A DNA stretch of 35,369 nucleotides, from positions 1 through 35,369 of the forward strand of contig CAKZMC010000095.1 in the NCBI GenBank assembly GCA_937128055.1. The letters are read 5' to 3'. Of the stretch, positions 16,237-22,912 are shown one piece after another (positions within the stretch are counted from its first letter, which is position 1; each line of letters starts with the position of its first letter). The DNA comes from an uncultured Actinomycetes bacterium. GTDB lineage: Bacteria; Actinomycetota; Geothermincolia; Geothermincolales; RBG-13-55-18. The translations under genes were made by a program, and so were the position numbers. A model generated the notes under the pieces. The model ran no database searches. It saw only the letters and a program-made list of their open reading frames with translations, and was not told the origin of the DNA.

Positions 16237-17106
16237 TTAGCCCGCGCTCGCCTGATCCCCGGGGGCCGCCACCCCCATATCCTTCAGGATGCGCTGCAGC
16301 TCCTTCTCTCCCTTGAACTCTATGATGATCTTGCCCTTCCTCTTTCCCTGCACCACCCTGACCTTCGCCTGCAGGCTCGCCGCGAGGACCTCCGCGTATC
16401 CTTCCAGGACCCTCGGCTTCTCCTTTTTCCTCTCCTTCTCCCCTTCTTTGTCCAGGCGCTTCCTTACCAGCTCCTCAACCTGCCTCACCGACAGCCCTTC
16501 CTCCACCGTCCTCTGCAGGATCACCGCCTGGTAGGGATCCCCCTGTAAGGCGAGGAGGGCGCGGGCATGTCCGGGGGTGATATCCTCGGCGACGATAGAA
16601 GCCTGAATCTCAACTGGAAGTTGAAGCAGGCGCAGGGAGTTGGCCACCGCCGACCTGCTCTTCCCCACCTTCTGCGAGATCTCCTCCTGTGTAAGGCCGA
16701 AGTCCTCCATCAATTGGCGGTATGCGGTGGCCTCCTCGATGCCGTTGAGGTCATCCCTGTGCAGGTTTTCCACCAGGGCCACCTCAAGGCACTGGGAGGC
16801 TTCCGCCTCCCTGATGACCGCGGGGATGGCTTTTAGCCCCGCCATCTGGGCAGCGCGCCACCTGCGCTCCCCCACGAGCAACTCGTATCCCGTACCCGCC
16901 GGCCGCACGATAACGGGCTGCACCACGCCGTGTTCTTTCAGCGATTCGGCCAGCTCCTCGAGGCTTTCTTCCTTGAACCTTTTCCTCGGTTGCAGGGGGT
17001 TCGGCGAGATGCTGTCCACCGGTATCATCTCCTGGTGCCCCTGCTCCGCAGATACGCTGGAGGTTATCAATGCGCCCAATCCCTTTCCAAGCCCTCTCTT
17101 AGTCAT
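16237..17106 (-). CDS. parB: ParB, chromosome-partitioning CTPase
   Basis: ParB binds parS and slides along DNA as a CTP-dependent clamp, and it works with ParA in origin segregation. The 289-residue protein has the N-terminal GLGKGLGAL ParA-contacting segment, the CTP-binding motifs GERRWRAAQMAG (79-90) and ENLHRDDLN (113-121), a helix-turn-helix (about 139-160) that reads parS, and a basic linker followed by a dimerisation domain. The 5' end overlaps parA by 8 bases. Two perfect parS sites lie about 2 kb upstream. The stop codon abuts the convergent ddl gene. Confidence 0.97.
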   Translation of the reverse strand: MTKRGLGKGLGALITSSVSAEQGHQEMIPVDSISPNPLQPRKRFKEESLEELAESLKEHGVVQPVIVRPAGTGYELLVGERRWRAAQMAGLKAIPAVIREAEASQCLEVALVENLHRDDLNGIEEATAYRQLMEDFGLTQEEISQKVGKSRSAVANSLRLLQLPVEIQASIVAEDITPGHARALLALQGDPYQAVILQRTVEEGLSVRQVEELVRKRLDKEGEKERKKEKPRVLEGYAEVLAASLQAKVRVVQGKRKGKIIIEFKGEKELQRILKDMGVAAPGDQASAG

Positions 17107-17902
17107 GGGATATCACTTCCTTCGCCAACTCGTGATAGGCCGCTGCGCCTCTTGAACGTGGGTCGTACTGGGAGATCGGCTTCCCGTAACTGGGCGCCTC
17201 GCTCAGCCTTACGTTCCTGGGGATCACCGTCTGAAAGGTCTCCTTGGGGTATTGCCTGCGAACCTCCTCCATCACCTGGCGGGATATGTTGGTGCGCGCG
17301 TCGTGCATGGTGAGGAGTATCCCCCCGATGCGAAGGTCAGGGTTAAGGTAGACCTTTATCTTTTCAATGGTCCTGAGCAGGAGGACCAGCCCCTCGAGCG
17401 CGTAATACTCGCACTGTATGGGGATGATGACCTCGTCGGCGGCCGCCAGCGCGTTGACGGTGAGCAGGCCCAGGGAAGGGGGGCAATCTATGAGGATGAT
17501 GTCGTATTCCCCTGTTACCGCCTCCAGGCTCTTCTTCAGCCTGCTTTCCCTGGAAATCTCGGAAACCAGTTCCACCTCCGCGCCCGCCAGCCGCAATGAC
17601 GAGGGGGCGATGTCAAGGCCATCCATCGTCGTGGGCACGATGATCTCTTTAATGGACACCTCCCCTACCAGCACGTCGTATATCTGCTGCCCGTCCAGAT
17701 AAGGCCCGATGCCCAGCCCGCTCGTGGCATTGCTCTGCGGATCGAGGTCGACCACCAGCACTTTCTTGCCTTCCACGGCCAGGTAGGCCCCCAGGTTGAT
17801 AGCGGTCGTGCTTTTCCCTACCCCTCCTTTCTGGTTGGCTACGGCCACCGCCTTCGCGCGGGAGCGATTCTCCTCCCCGGACCTCGGCTCATCACCTTCC
17901 AC
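17099..17902 (-). CDS. parA: ParA, chromosome-partitioning ATPase (Soj type)
   Basis: ParA is a Walker-type ATPase that binds DNA in its ATP dimer form and is stimulated by ParB. The 267-residue protein has the deviant Walker A motif NQKGGVGKSTT (25-32 core) and VVDLDPQSNAT, plus IIIDCPPSLG-like Walker B (ILIDCPPSLGLL) and the C-terminal VRLSEAPSYGKPI motif. The start is GTG 17902, preceded by AGGTGAGGAAAA. A charged N-terminal extension of about 16 residues precedes the P-loop domain. It follows rsmG by 139 bases and overlaps parB. Confidence 0.97.
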   Translation of the reverse strand: MEGDEPRSGEENRSRAKAVAVANQKGGVGKSTTAINLGAYLAVEGKKVLVVDLDPQSNATSGLGIGPYLDGQQIYDVLVGEVSIKEIIVPTTMDGLDIAPSSLRLAGAEVELVSEISRESRLKKSLEAVTGEYDIILIDCPPSLGLLTVNALAAADEVIIPIQCEYYALEGLVLLLRTIEKIKVYLNPDLRIGGILLTMHDARTNISRQVMEEVRRQYPKETFQTVIPRNVRLSEAPSYGKPISQYDPRSRGAAAYHELAKEVISHD

Positions 17903-18041
17903 TTTTCCTCACCTCGTAATAATCTCGCTCCGTTTACTGCCGGCGCCTTCCTCAACACGAACGGCCTGCCGCCCATGCGCCGTCCGCCGCGAAGCGCGCT
18001 TTCCGCATCGCGCCCCCTGGACTATCATGACCCCCGTGCCT

Positions 18042-18743
18042 TCACGCGGGGTTTTCCTCGCTCTTCTTGAGCATCACCAGGTAGAAATCCTTATGCACGA
18101 TCCTCTGTGTGGATCTCACCGCCTCCAGGCGCCAGCCCGCTATCCCCTGCTGGGCCGCCTTTTTCCTCACCATCTCCGCCTCCCTCTTCCCAAGGTATAG
18201 CAACGCCGTTCCCCCATCGGCGAGCAGCGGTTTCGCCAGGCGGAACAGGCGAAAGGGGTCCATGGCGGCCCTTGCCAAAACCAGGTCGAATCCGTTCTGC
18301 ATATCCTCCTCGCGAACCGCGTTTTCCAGCCTTCCCGGATAAATGGTTGTCTTCTCCAGCGAGAGCATCTTTCTCACGTGCCTCAGGAACGTCACCTTCT
18401 TCCTCTGCGCCTCCACCAGGGTAAGAGGAAAGGGCCCTCCTATGATATAGAGCGGTATGCCTGGCATCCCCGCCCCCGTGCCGACATCCAGGACCTCCTT
18501 CCGTTCCTCGATCAACCCCTTTACCGCCAGCGGCGTGATCGCGTCGACGAAAAGCCCTGCGAGCTCCTCCGGCCCAAGCTTCCTCCCCACGAGGTTATAC
18601 GCCTTGTTCCAGCGCACCAACTCCTTCATGTACAGGGCAGCTCTTTCCCTCCGTTCCTCGTCTATGATCAGGCCCATCCTCCTCGCGGCCCCATCCAGGG
18701 AGCTTGCCAGCGCCTCCGTGACCCCGTCTGCGCCTATTCCCAT
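18042..18743 (-). CDS. rsmG: RsmG (GidB), 16S rRNA m7G527 methyltransferase
   Basis: RsmG methylates N7 of G527 in 16S rRNA with SAM. The 233-residue protein has the LVRWNKAYNLVGR N-terminal signature, the SAM-binding motif LDVGTGAGMPGIPL (about 85-98), VEAQRKKVTFL, and LVLARAAMDPF. A longer frame reaches ATG 18797, but there is no ribosome site there. ATG 18743 is preceded by GGGGAG and gives a normal family length. Position upstream of parAB is the usual actinobacterial and firmicute arrangement. Confidence 0.95.
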   Translation of the reverse strand: MGIGADGVTEALASSLDGAARRMGLIIDEERRERAALYMKELVRWNKAYNLVGRKLGPEELAGLFVDAITPLAVKGLIEERKEVLDVGTGAGMPGIPLYIIGGPFPLTLVEAQRKKVTFLRHVRKMLSLEKTTIYPGRLENAVREEDMQNGFDLVLARAAMDPFRLFRLAKPLLADGGTALLYLGKREAEMVRKKAAQQGIAGWRLEAVRSTQRIVHKDFYLVMLKKSEENPA

Positions 18744-18882
18744 GTGCCGACGCTCCCCGCGGCGCCCTTTGCTTGGGGGTTCTGCCCGTGCTGACATATT
18801 GTCCGGCCCAACAAGGATACTATCATCCGGCGGCCTGCCTCCCTGTTTTATTCATAATTTCTATCCCCTCTTTCTTTTTCCT

Positions 18883-18891
18883 TTTATATCA
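18883..18891 (-). promoter_or_regulatory. Extended -10 promoter upstream of rsmG-parA-parB
   Basis: On the minus strand the sequence TGATATAAA (18891-18883) is an extended -10 element. No -35 box is seen. Transcription would begin near 18876, giving a leader of about 130 bases before ATG 18743. The same TGATATAA core occurs upstream of gyrB and the dnaA operon. Confidence 0.4.
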
Positions 18892-19156
18892 ACACGAGGG
18901 GCTTGCGCAGCGATATTCGCACCCCTTAGGCCGGAAAGCGGCTTCGATACATGCATTCATCCTAATCCGGCCAGTTGTTTCGCGCATTGTATGGTTGTGT
19001 TTTGGCGCCGTATCTCTCTCAAGAGGCCGTCTTCCCCCATATCTTACGCGGGTTAGCCTGGCTAGATCAGGCGCATCGCGCATGCCCTGGCAATCTTTTT
19101 TTGCGAGCGGCGGCGTGCCTCCCGGCCGTTCAGCCGCCTTTATGGCGTGCCTGAGA

Positions 19157-19172
19157 TGTTTCACGTGAAACA
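19157..19172 (+). other. parS site 1 (ParB-binding palindrome)
   Basis: The 16-base perfect palindrome TGTTTCACGTGAAACA matches the parS consensus exactly. It lies within about 2.1 kb of parB and about 5 kb from the probable oriC, where ParB would load for origin segregation. Confidence 0.97.
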
Positions 19173-19273
19173 AGGTTGCTTGATTTCTGCCAGATGTCCC
19201 CGGACACGGCATAATGGCAATATCTTAACCTATAGTTGCGGTTTACACTTTCTATGGCGGCGCCGCCTTCAGG

Positions 19274-19289
19274 TGTTTCACGTGAAACA
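19274..19289 (+). other. parS site 2 (ParB-binding palindrome)
   Basis: This is a second identical 16-base palindrome TGTTTCACGTGAAACA, 117 bases from the first. Two close exact copies point to a strong ParB nucleation centre. Confidence 0.97.
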
Positions 19290-19314
19290 ACGGCACCTGT
19301 ATCTGCCGGGCGGC

Positions 19315-19770
19315 TTATGCCGGCGAGATGACCACTCTCCTCTGGGGTTCCTCGCCCTCGCTCTTGCTCTCGATGCCCGGTATGTCCTTCACGGCATCGT
19401 GCACTATCTTTCTTTCCCTGGCCCCCATCGGCTCCAGCCTGACGGCCTTTCCCGTCGTCATGGCCCTCTCGGCCATCCTTTCCGCGTATTCCCTCAGTTT
19501 TTGCTTTTTCCTTTCCCGGTATCTCTCAACATCTACGACTATCCTCCTGTCCTCGCCGCAATTTTTCCTCACGATAACGGCCACCAGGTCTTGCAGGGCC
19601 TGCAGGGTGGCTCCTCCTTTTCCAATCAATATCCCCAGGTCATCCCCCCAGATGTCGACATGGATCTCCTCTTCGTCTTCCCACGAGGTGACCCGCGTCC
19701 TAAGGTTCATCAGGTTGACGATATCCACCACTATGCCCTTGGGGGTTACGGATCTTTCTAACGCTTCCAT
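19315..19770 (-). CDS. khpB: KhpB/Jag RNA-binding protein (KH and R3H domains)
   Basis: KhpB (Jag, SpoIIIJ-associated) is an RNA-binding protein linked to cell elongation in Gram-positive bacteria. ATG 19770 follows AAGGAGAAGAAGC and gives 151 residues. The KH domain has the GILIGKGGATL loop (47-57) and the R3H domain carries R120-x3-H124 in the ARERKIVHDAV segment. The N-terminal Jag_N domain found in many Firmicutes is missing, as in many actinobacterial homologues (from memory). It lies 52 bases downstream of yidC, the standard order. A longer open frame upstream overlaps the end of yidC and is rejected. Confidence 0.93.
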   Translation of the reverse strand: MEALERSVTPKGIVVDIVNLMNLRTRVTSWEDEEEIHVDIWGDDLGILIGKGGATLQALQDLVAVIVRKNCGEDRRIVVDVERYRERKKQKLREYAERMAERAMTTGKAVRLEPMGARERKIVHDAVKDIPGIESKSEGEEPQRRVVISPA

Positions 19771-19822
19771 GCTTCTTCTCCTTATCTCCAATCGCGCTGC
19801 GCCCCGCGGGGCGCAGCCTCCG

Positions 19823-20863
19823 TCAACGTTTCTTGTGAGGGGGCGGGCCCTTGGGCTTTTTCTTCTTGGGGGGCGCCTGGCCCCTTGCCGCCTTCGCGGG
19901 CACTCCCTTTCCGGCACCTTTTCCCTTCGACGCCGCTACCGCGTCCTTTCTGGCGGGCGCGCCCTGCTTTTTCGCCTGCGGTGCCGCCTTTCTCTTCTCG
20001 GGAACCGCGGGTTTCTTGCCCGCTCCCGCCTTTTCCTTGGCAGCCACACCCTTCCCCGCGGCCTCCTTTTTCTTCTCCGCGACGGCGCTCTTCGCCGCCA
20101 GCGGCGCTTTTCCTTCCTTGCTAAATTTCTTGTCGTAGAACTCCATGCCGAACTGCTGCAATATCTGCAATATGTTGGTGGTCACCCAGTAGAGGACAAC
20201 CCCCGCGGGGAGGCTTATGCCGATAAACGCGGTGATCAGCGGCATCACGATCATCATGTTCTTCTGCCGCGGGTCGGTCATTACCTGCTTTTGCGAATAC
20301 CATGTCGAGGCCGCCAGCAGTATTATGAGCACAAAGGTGGGGTCCGCTATCCGCGTCGTGTCCGCCAGGTTCCCGATCCAGAGGAACCCCGCGCTCTTGG
20401 TTATGGGCAGGGCCGCATAGGCCGCCGTGGCCCCCTGGCCGAACCAGGACAGGTCCTTGAAGACGGCGAACGTGTTCCCGATGATGATCGCCGGGGGCGT
20501 CATGATATACTTCCTCAACACGGTGAAGAGCGCAAAGAACACCGGCATCTGCAGCAAGAGCGGCAGGCACCCTCCCAGCGGGTTTACCTTGTTCTCCTTG
20601 TAGAACTTCATCATCTCCTGGGAGAGTTTCTCCTTGTCGTCCTTGTATTTCTCCTGCAGCTTCCTTATCTCCGGCTGGATCTTCTGCATGGCTATCATTG
20701 ACCTCGTCTGCTTGATGGTCAACGGCAGCAGCACCAGTTTTATAAGCAGCGTCAGCAATATAATCGCTATGCCGTAACTTCCGGAAAACTTGTAGAACGC
20801 CTGGAGCAGGAAGTTGAGCCCGGCTACTATCCCGTTCCATATGTCGCCAAACGCGTTCATCAT
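19823..20863 (-). CDS. yidC: YidC/SpoIIIJ membrane protein insertase
   Basis: YidC inserts proteins into the cytoplasmic membrane, alone or with SecYEG. The 346-residue protein is of the short Gram-positive type without the large periplasmic domain. Membrane helices include the groove helix YGIAIILLTLLIKLVLLPLT (30-49), where lysine K42 stands at the position of the usual arginine, and the GGCLPLLLQMPVFFALF segment. The last ~85 residues are a very basic Lys/Ala/Pro-rich tail, probably for ribosome binding. The start is ATG 20863 (or ATG 20860), preceded by GGAGGGATAGAGT that overlaps the yidD stop. Confidence 0.95.
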   Translation of the reverse strand: MMNAFGDIWNGIVAGLNFLLQAFYKFSGSYGIAIILLTLLIKLVLLPLTIKQTRSMIAMQKIQPEIRKLQEKYKDDKEKLSQEMMKFYKENKVNPLGGCLPLLLQMPVFFALFTVLRKYIMTPPAIIIGNTFAVFKDLSWFGQGATAAYAALPITKSAGFLWIGNLADTTRIADPTFVLIILLAASTWYSQKQVMTDPRQKNMMIVMPLITAFIGISLPAGVVLYWVTTNILQILQQFGMEFYDKKFSKEGKAPLAAKSAVAEKKKEAAGKGVAAKEKAGAGKKPAVPEKRKAAPQAKKQGAPARKDAVAASKGKGAGKGVPAKAARGQAPPKKKKPKGPPPHKKR

Positions 20864-20866
20864 ACT

Positions 20867-21118
20867 CTATCCCTCCGGTAGAGGGTCATATCCCCCTTCG
20901 TTCCACGGGTGGCACCGGCAGATCCTGCGCAACCCCATGGCCACCCCCCTTGCTACACCGAGCCTTTCTATCGCCTGTATCATGTATTGGGAGCACGTGG
21001 GGTAGAACCTGCAACGTGGCGGCATCCAGCTCGATATTAGCACCTGGTAGGCCTTTATCGCGCCTATCACCGGTTTTCCAGCCGCCCTCCCGATGCGTGT
21101 GGCCTTTCCTTTTTTCAT
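20867..21118 (-). CDS. yidD: YidD, membrane protein insertion efficiency factor
   Basis: This small protein of 83 residues has the conserved [19 protein letters not shown] and GL.RI.RCHPW patterns of the YidD family. It assists YidC-dependent insertion at the membrane. ATG 21118 overlaps the rnpA stop as ATGA, so it is translationally coupled. The frame extends 18 codons further into rnpA, but that part is not conserved. The gene ends 3 bases before yidC. Confidence 0.94.
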   Translation of the reverse strand: MKKGKATRIGRAAGKPVIGAIKAYQVLISSWMPPRCRFYPTCSQYMIQAIERLGVARGVAMGLRRICRCHPWNEGGYDPLPEG

Positions 21119-21423
21119 CTTCTCAACCTGCGTATGTCTTTCTCGATCTCGCTGAAGTCCGCTTCCAGGCACTTCCTCCCCGCTATTATCACGATGTCTT
21201 CCTTTTCCGGCAAAAGGGAGGCGTTTTTTCTCAGCGCCTCCCTCAACCTTCTTTTTATCCTGTTCCGCTCAACGCTTCCGCCCGCTTTCCCGGAAACGGA
21301 TATTCCTATCCTGGTAATTCCTTCCTGTTTGGGAAGCCTGCAGACGGTTATGGTTTCCAGTTTTTCCCTGCTGCCGCCTTCTGCCACCCTTTTAAAGTGG
21401 CGGCTTTTCCTCAGGGTTTCCAT
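21115..21423 (-). CDS. rnpA: RnpA, ribonuclease P protein component
   Basis: RnpA is the basic protein subunit that helps RNase P RNA mature the 5' ends of tRNAs. The 102-residue protein has the [10 protein letters not shown] start and the diagnostic RNR motif in [15 protein letters not shown]. Start ATG 21423 lies only 6 bases after the rpmH stop with no good ribosome site, so it probably depends on coupling from rpmH. The stop overlaps yidD. Confidence 0.95.
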   Translation of the reverse strand: METLRKSRHFKRVAEGGSREKLETITVCRLPKQEGITRIGISVSGKAGGSVERNRIKRRLREALRKNASLLPEKEDIVIIAGRKCLEADFSEIEKDIRRLRR

Positions 21424-21429
21424 GTGGCA

Positions 21430-21564
21430 TCAGGCGCTTAAGCGCTTCCTGCCCTTCAGCCTCCTCCTTTTGAGGATAGCTCTTCCGGCACGCGTGCTCA
21501 TCCTCTTGCGGAACCCGTGGTTCTTTTTCCTTTTTCTGGTATTTGGTTGATATGTTCTTTTCAT
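21430..21564 (-). CDS. rpmH: Ribosomal protein bL34
   Basis: The minus strand encodes a 44-residue, very basic protein starting MKRTYQPN and containing [16 protein letters not shown] and [13 protein letters not shown], the universal L34 sequence. ATG 21564 is preceded by GGAGGGAATGAG. The gene is too short for a usual length cutoff and easy to miss. A consensus promoter lies 27-55 bases upstream. It opens the rpmH-rnpA-yidD-yidC-khpB operon. Confidence 0.98.
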   Translation of the reverse strand: MKRTYQPNTRKRKKNHGFRKRMSTRAGRAILKRRRLKGRKRLSA

Positions 21565-21590
21565 CTCATTCCCTCCGAAAAAGCAGAAAG

Positions 21591-21619
21591 ATTATATCTA
21601 CGGCCCGTATTAGTGTCAA
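21591..21619 (-). promoter_or_regulatory. Consensus vegetative promoter for the rpmH operon
   Basis: On the minus strand there is a perfect TTGACA (21619-21614), a 17-base spacer, and a perfect TATAAT (21596-21591). Transcription should start near 21584, with a leader of about 20 bases. It is the strongest promoter in the window. Confidence 0.9.
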
Positions 21620-21780
21620 GGAACTGGTGGTCGCGGCGCCCCCCCTTGCCAGCCGAGCCAGGGCCCGCAATCTCCGCGAGGCACGCGACCCCCGCGCGGG
21701 TTCCACGACCTTCCCTCATGTAAGGTTATCGCGCGGCCGCGCCCGGGCCCGCGGCGGGGTGGCACGGTACCGGATGCCAT

Positions 21781-21824
21781 CGATGCGGGCGGCCGGCCAT
21801 ACCGATGCGGGCGGCCGGCCATAC
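21781..21824. repeat. Two tandem copies of a 22-base GC-rich repeat
   Basis: Bases 21781-21802 and 21803-21824 are identical 22-mers beginning CGATGCGGGCGGCC and ending GGCCATAC. Each contains the palindrome GGCCGGCC. The repeat sits between the divergent promoters, directly upstream of the dnaA-side -10 element. Confidence 0.95.
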
Positions 21825-21847
21825 GGTTTATATAAAAGGCCTATCGC

Positions 21848-21856
21848 TGATATAAT
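21848..21856 (+). promoter_or_regulatory. Extended -10 promoter for the GHKL-dnaA operon
   Basis: TGATATAAT is a perfect -10 hexamer with the TGn extension. The -35 region (around 21828) is weak. Transcription would start near 21863 and run through the DnaA-box cluster at 21896-21927, so DnaA binding could regulate it. Confidence 0.55.
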
Positions 21857-21895
21857 TCATACTTGCCATTGTGGCGCCGTAGCATATCGGTCGGG

Positions 21896-21927
21896 TTTTC
21901 AACATCTGTGCATAAGGCTGTGGAAAA
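21896..21927. promoter_or_regulatory. DnaA-box cluster upstream of the dnaA operon
   Basis: Three DnaA-box-like 9-mers lie within 32 bases: TTTTCAACA (21896-21904, plus), TTATGCACA (21915-21907, minus; an exact TTATNCACA match) and TTTTCCACA (21927-21919, minus). This placement just downstream of the promoter suits autoregulation of dnaA or one half of a bipartite origin. Confidence 0.65.
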
Positions 21928-22022
21928 CGTTTGGGTGGCGTGATCAGCGGGATAGCACATGACGTCGTATGCCCTTCCTTCCTGGCCTTTAGTGCGTCCG
22001 CGCGCGCGGCACACGGCGCGCC

Positions 22023-22862
22023 GTGTCGCACCGCACGCCTGTTTTTCCGCCCTTTTCCGCGGCTTTCAACCATCCTCGTCGTCCGTTTCTCCGCTTTTAC
22101 CGTGTGGTGAAATCGGTGGCCAAAACGGTTAGGGGGGAGCAAAACGAGCAGGGGCTCCTTCCTCCCCATACGCGCCTGGCCTTGCCCGAAAGTGAGGGGT
22201 TCAGCGTCATTGAGTTCCGCGAGCGCGACTTCCCCGCTTTTGCGGAGAAGCTTGTCGGTACCATCCTCGCTTACCTCGAGGAGGCGGGGTGCCCCCTTCC
22301 CCGTATCGCCTTGCGTGAGCTGGTGGACAACCTGGTCCACGCCGTGCCCTGTACCGCTTCCGTCGTCGTAGACCCTTCCCTCAACCGCATTTACATCTCG
22401 GATACCGGCCCCGGCATCTCCCATCCGGAGCAGGCCTTTGAGCTCGGATTTTCCACCGCGAGCGAGCTGCATAGGTCGCTTATCAGGGGAGTAAGTATAG
22501 GTCTTTACCTGGCGCGGGAAGACCTGCGTGCGCTGGGAGGGGATCTCCGCATCACCTCGGAGCGTGGCTCCGGGACCCACATCTGCATCTCCCTGCTCGG
22601 CGGCTTCGGGCCTCCCGCGGAGACGGCCGCCGGGGGGGTACCCGAACTTTCTCCCCGCCAGAACAACATCCTCTTCCTGCTCTCCGAGGGGGTTTTTCTG
22701 GGTCCGACCGGCATATCCCAGGAACTCGGCATCAGCCCCGGTACGGCGTACCGTGAGCTGGTAAGGCTGGAGCGCCTGGGCCTCGTCGCCTGCAAACCAG
22801 ATGGAAAAAGATTCCTTTCAGAAAGTGGCCGAACATACTTGCAGGCGCTTCTGTCACTGTAA
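22023..22862 (+). CDS. GHKL ATPase fused to a C-terminal winged helix, upstream of dnaA
   Basis: This protein of up to 279 residues joins two domains. Residues ~60-195 are a histidine-kinase-type ATPase with the N-box ALRELVDNLVHAV (E99, N103, H106), G1 ISDTGPGIS (126-133) and a G2-like RGVSIGLYLA (155-164) followed by LGGDLRITSERGSG. There is no H-box or dimerisation domain, so it is not a classical kinase. Residues ~209-279 form a helix-turn-helix/winged helix (LSPRQNNILFLLSEG, GISQELGISPGTAYREL). The start is unclear: GTG 22023 gives the longest frame, but GTG 22104 or 22107 is also possible and the first ~55 residues look unconserved. It ends 50 bases before dnaA on the same strand. Nucleotide-gated DNA binding or anti-sigma-like activity is inferred from the domains only. 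Confidence 0.8.
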   Translation: MSHRTPVFPPFSAAFNHPRRPFLRFYRVVKSVAKTVRGEQNEQGLLPPHTRLALPESEGFSVIEFRERDFPAFAEKLVGTILAYLEEAGCPLPRIALRELVDNLVHAVPCTASVVVDPSLNRIYISDTGPGISHPEQAFELGFSTASELHRSLIRGVSIGLYLAREDLRALGGDLRITSERGSGTHICISLLGGFGPPAETAAGGVPELSPRQNNILFLLSEGVFLGPTGISQELGISPGTAYRELVRLERLGLVACKPDGKRFLSESGRTYLQALLSL

Positions 22863-22912
22863 TAGAATAACCCCTGTGATTGTTCGCGTGACCTACCTCG
22901 GGGGATGATCCG

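Larger units (their letters stand above)
18744..19314. other. Intergenic region with parS sites and a candidate rsmG promoter
   Basis: About 570 bases between rsmG and khpB. Short open frames on both strands lack ribosome sites and recognisable sequence, so I call no gene. The region holds two parS sites (19157-19172, 19274-19289) and an extended -10 promoter (18883-18891). No T-run terminator for the khpB operon is visible. Confidence 0.6.
21565..22022. other. Divergent rpmH/dnaA control region
   Basis: These 458 bases separate rpmH from the GHKL gene. From left to right the region holds the rpmH promoter, a GC-rich stretch with no recognisable gene, a 22-base tandem repeat (21781-21824), a plus-strand extended -10 promoter (21848-21856) and a DnaA-box cluster (21896-21927). 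Short open frames within it lack ribosome sites and family features. Confidence 0.7.

Noticed and set aside
18031-18055. Hairpin with a TTTT tail at the end of rsmG (CGTG/CACG stem, bulged C)
   Set aside because: The T-run is on the plus strand, where no gene ends; on the minus strand, the coding direction of rsmG, there is no T-run.
18889-19212. Minus-strand frame of 107 codons in the parS region
   Set aside because: It contains a parS palindrome in its coding part, has no ribosome site and no conserved feature.
21434-21447. Palindrome GCGCTTAAGCGC in the 3' end of rpmH as a terminator
   Set aside because: It has no loop or T-run and is within coding sequence.
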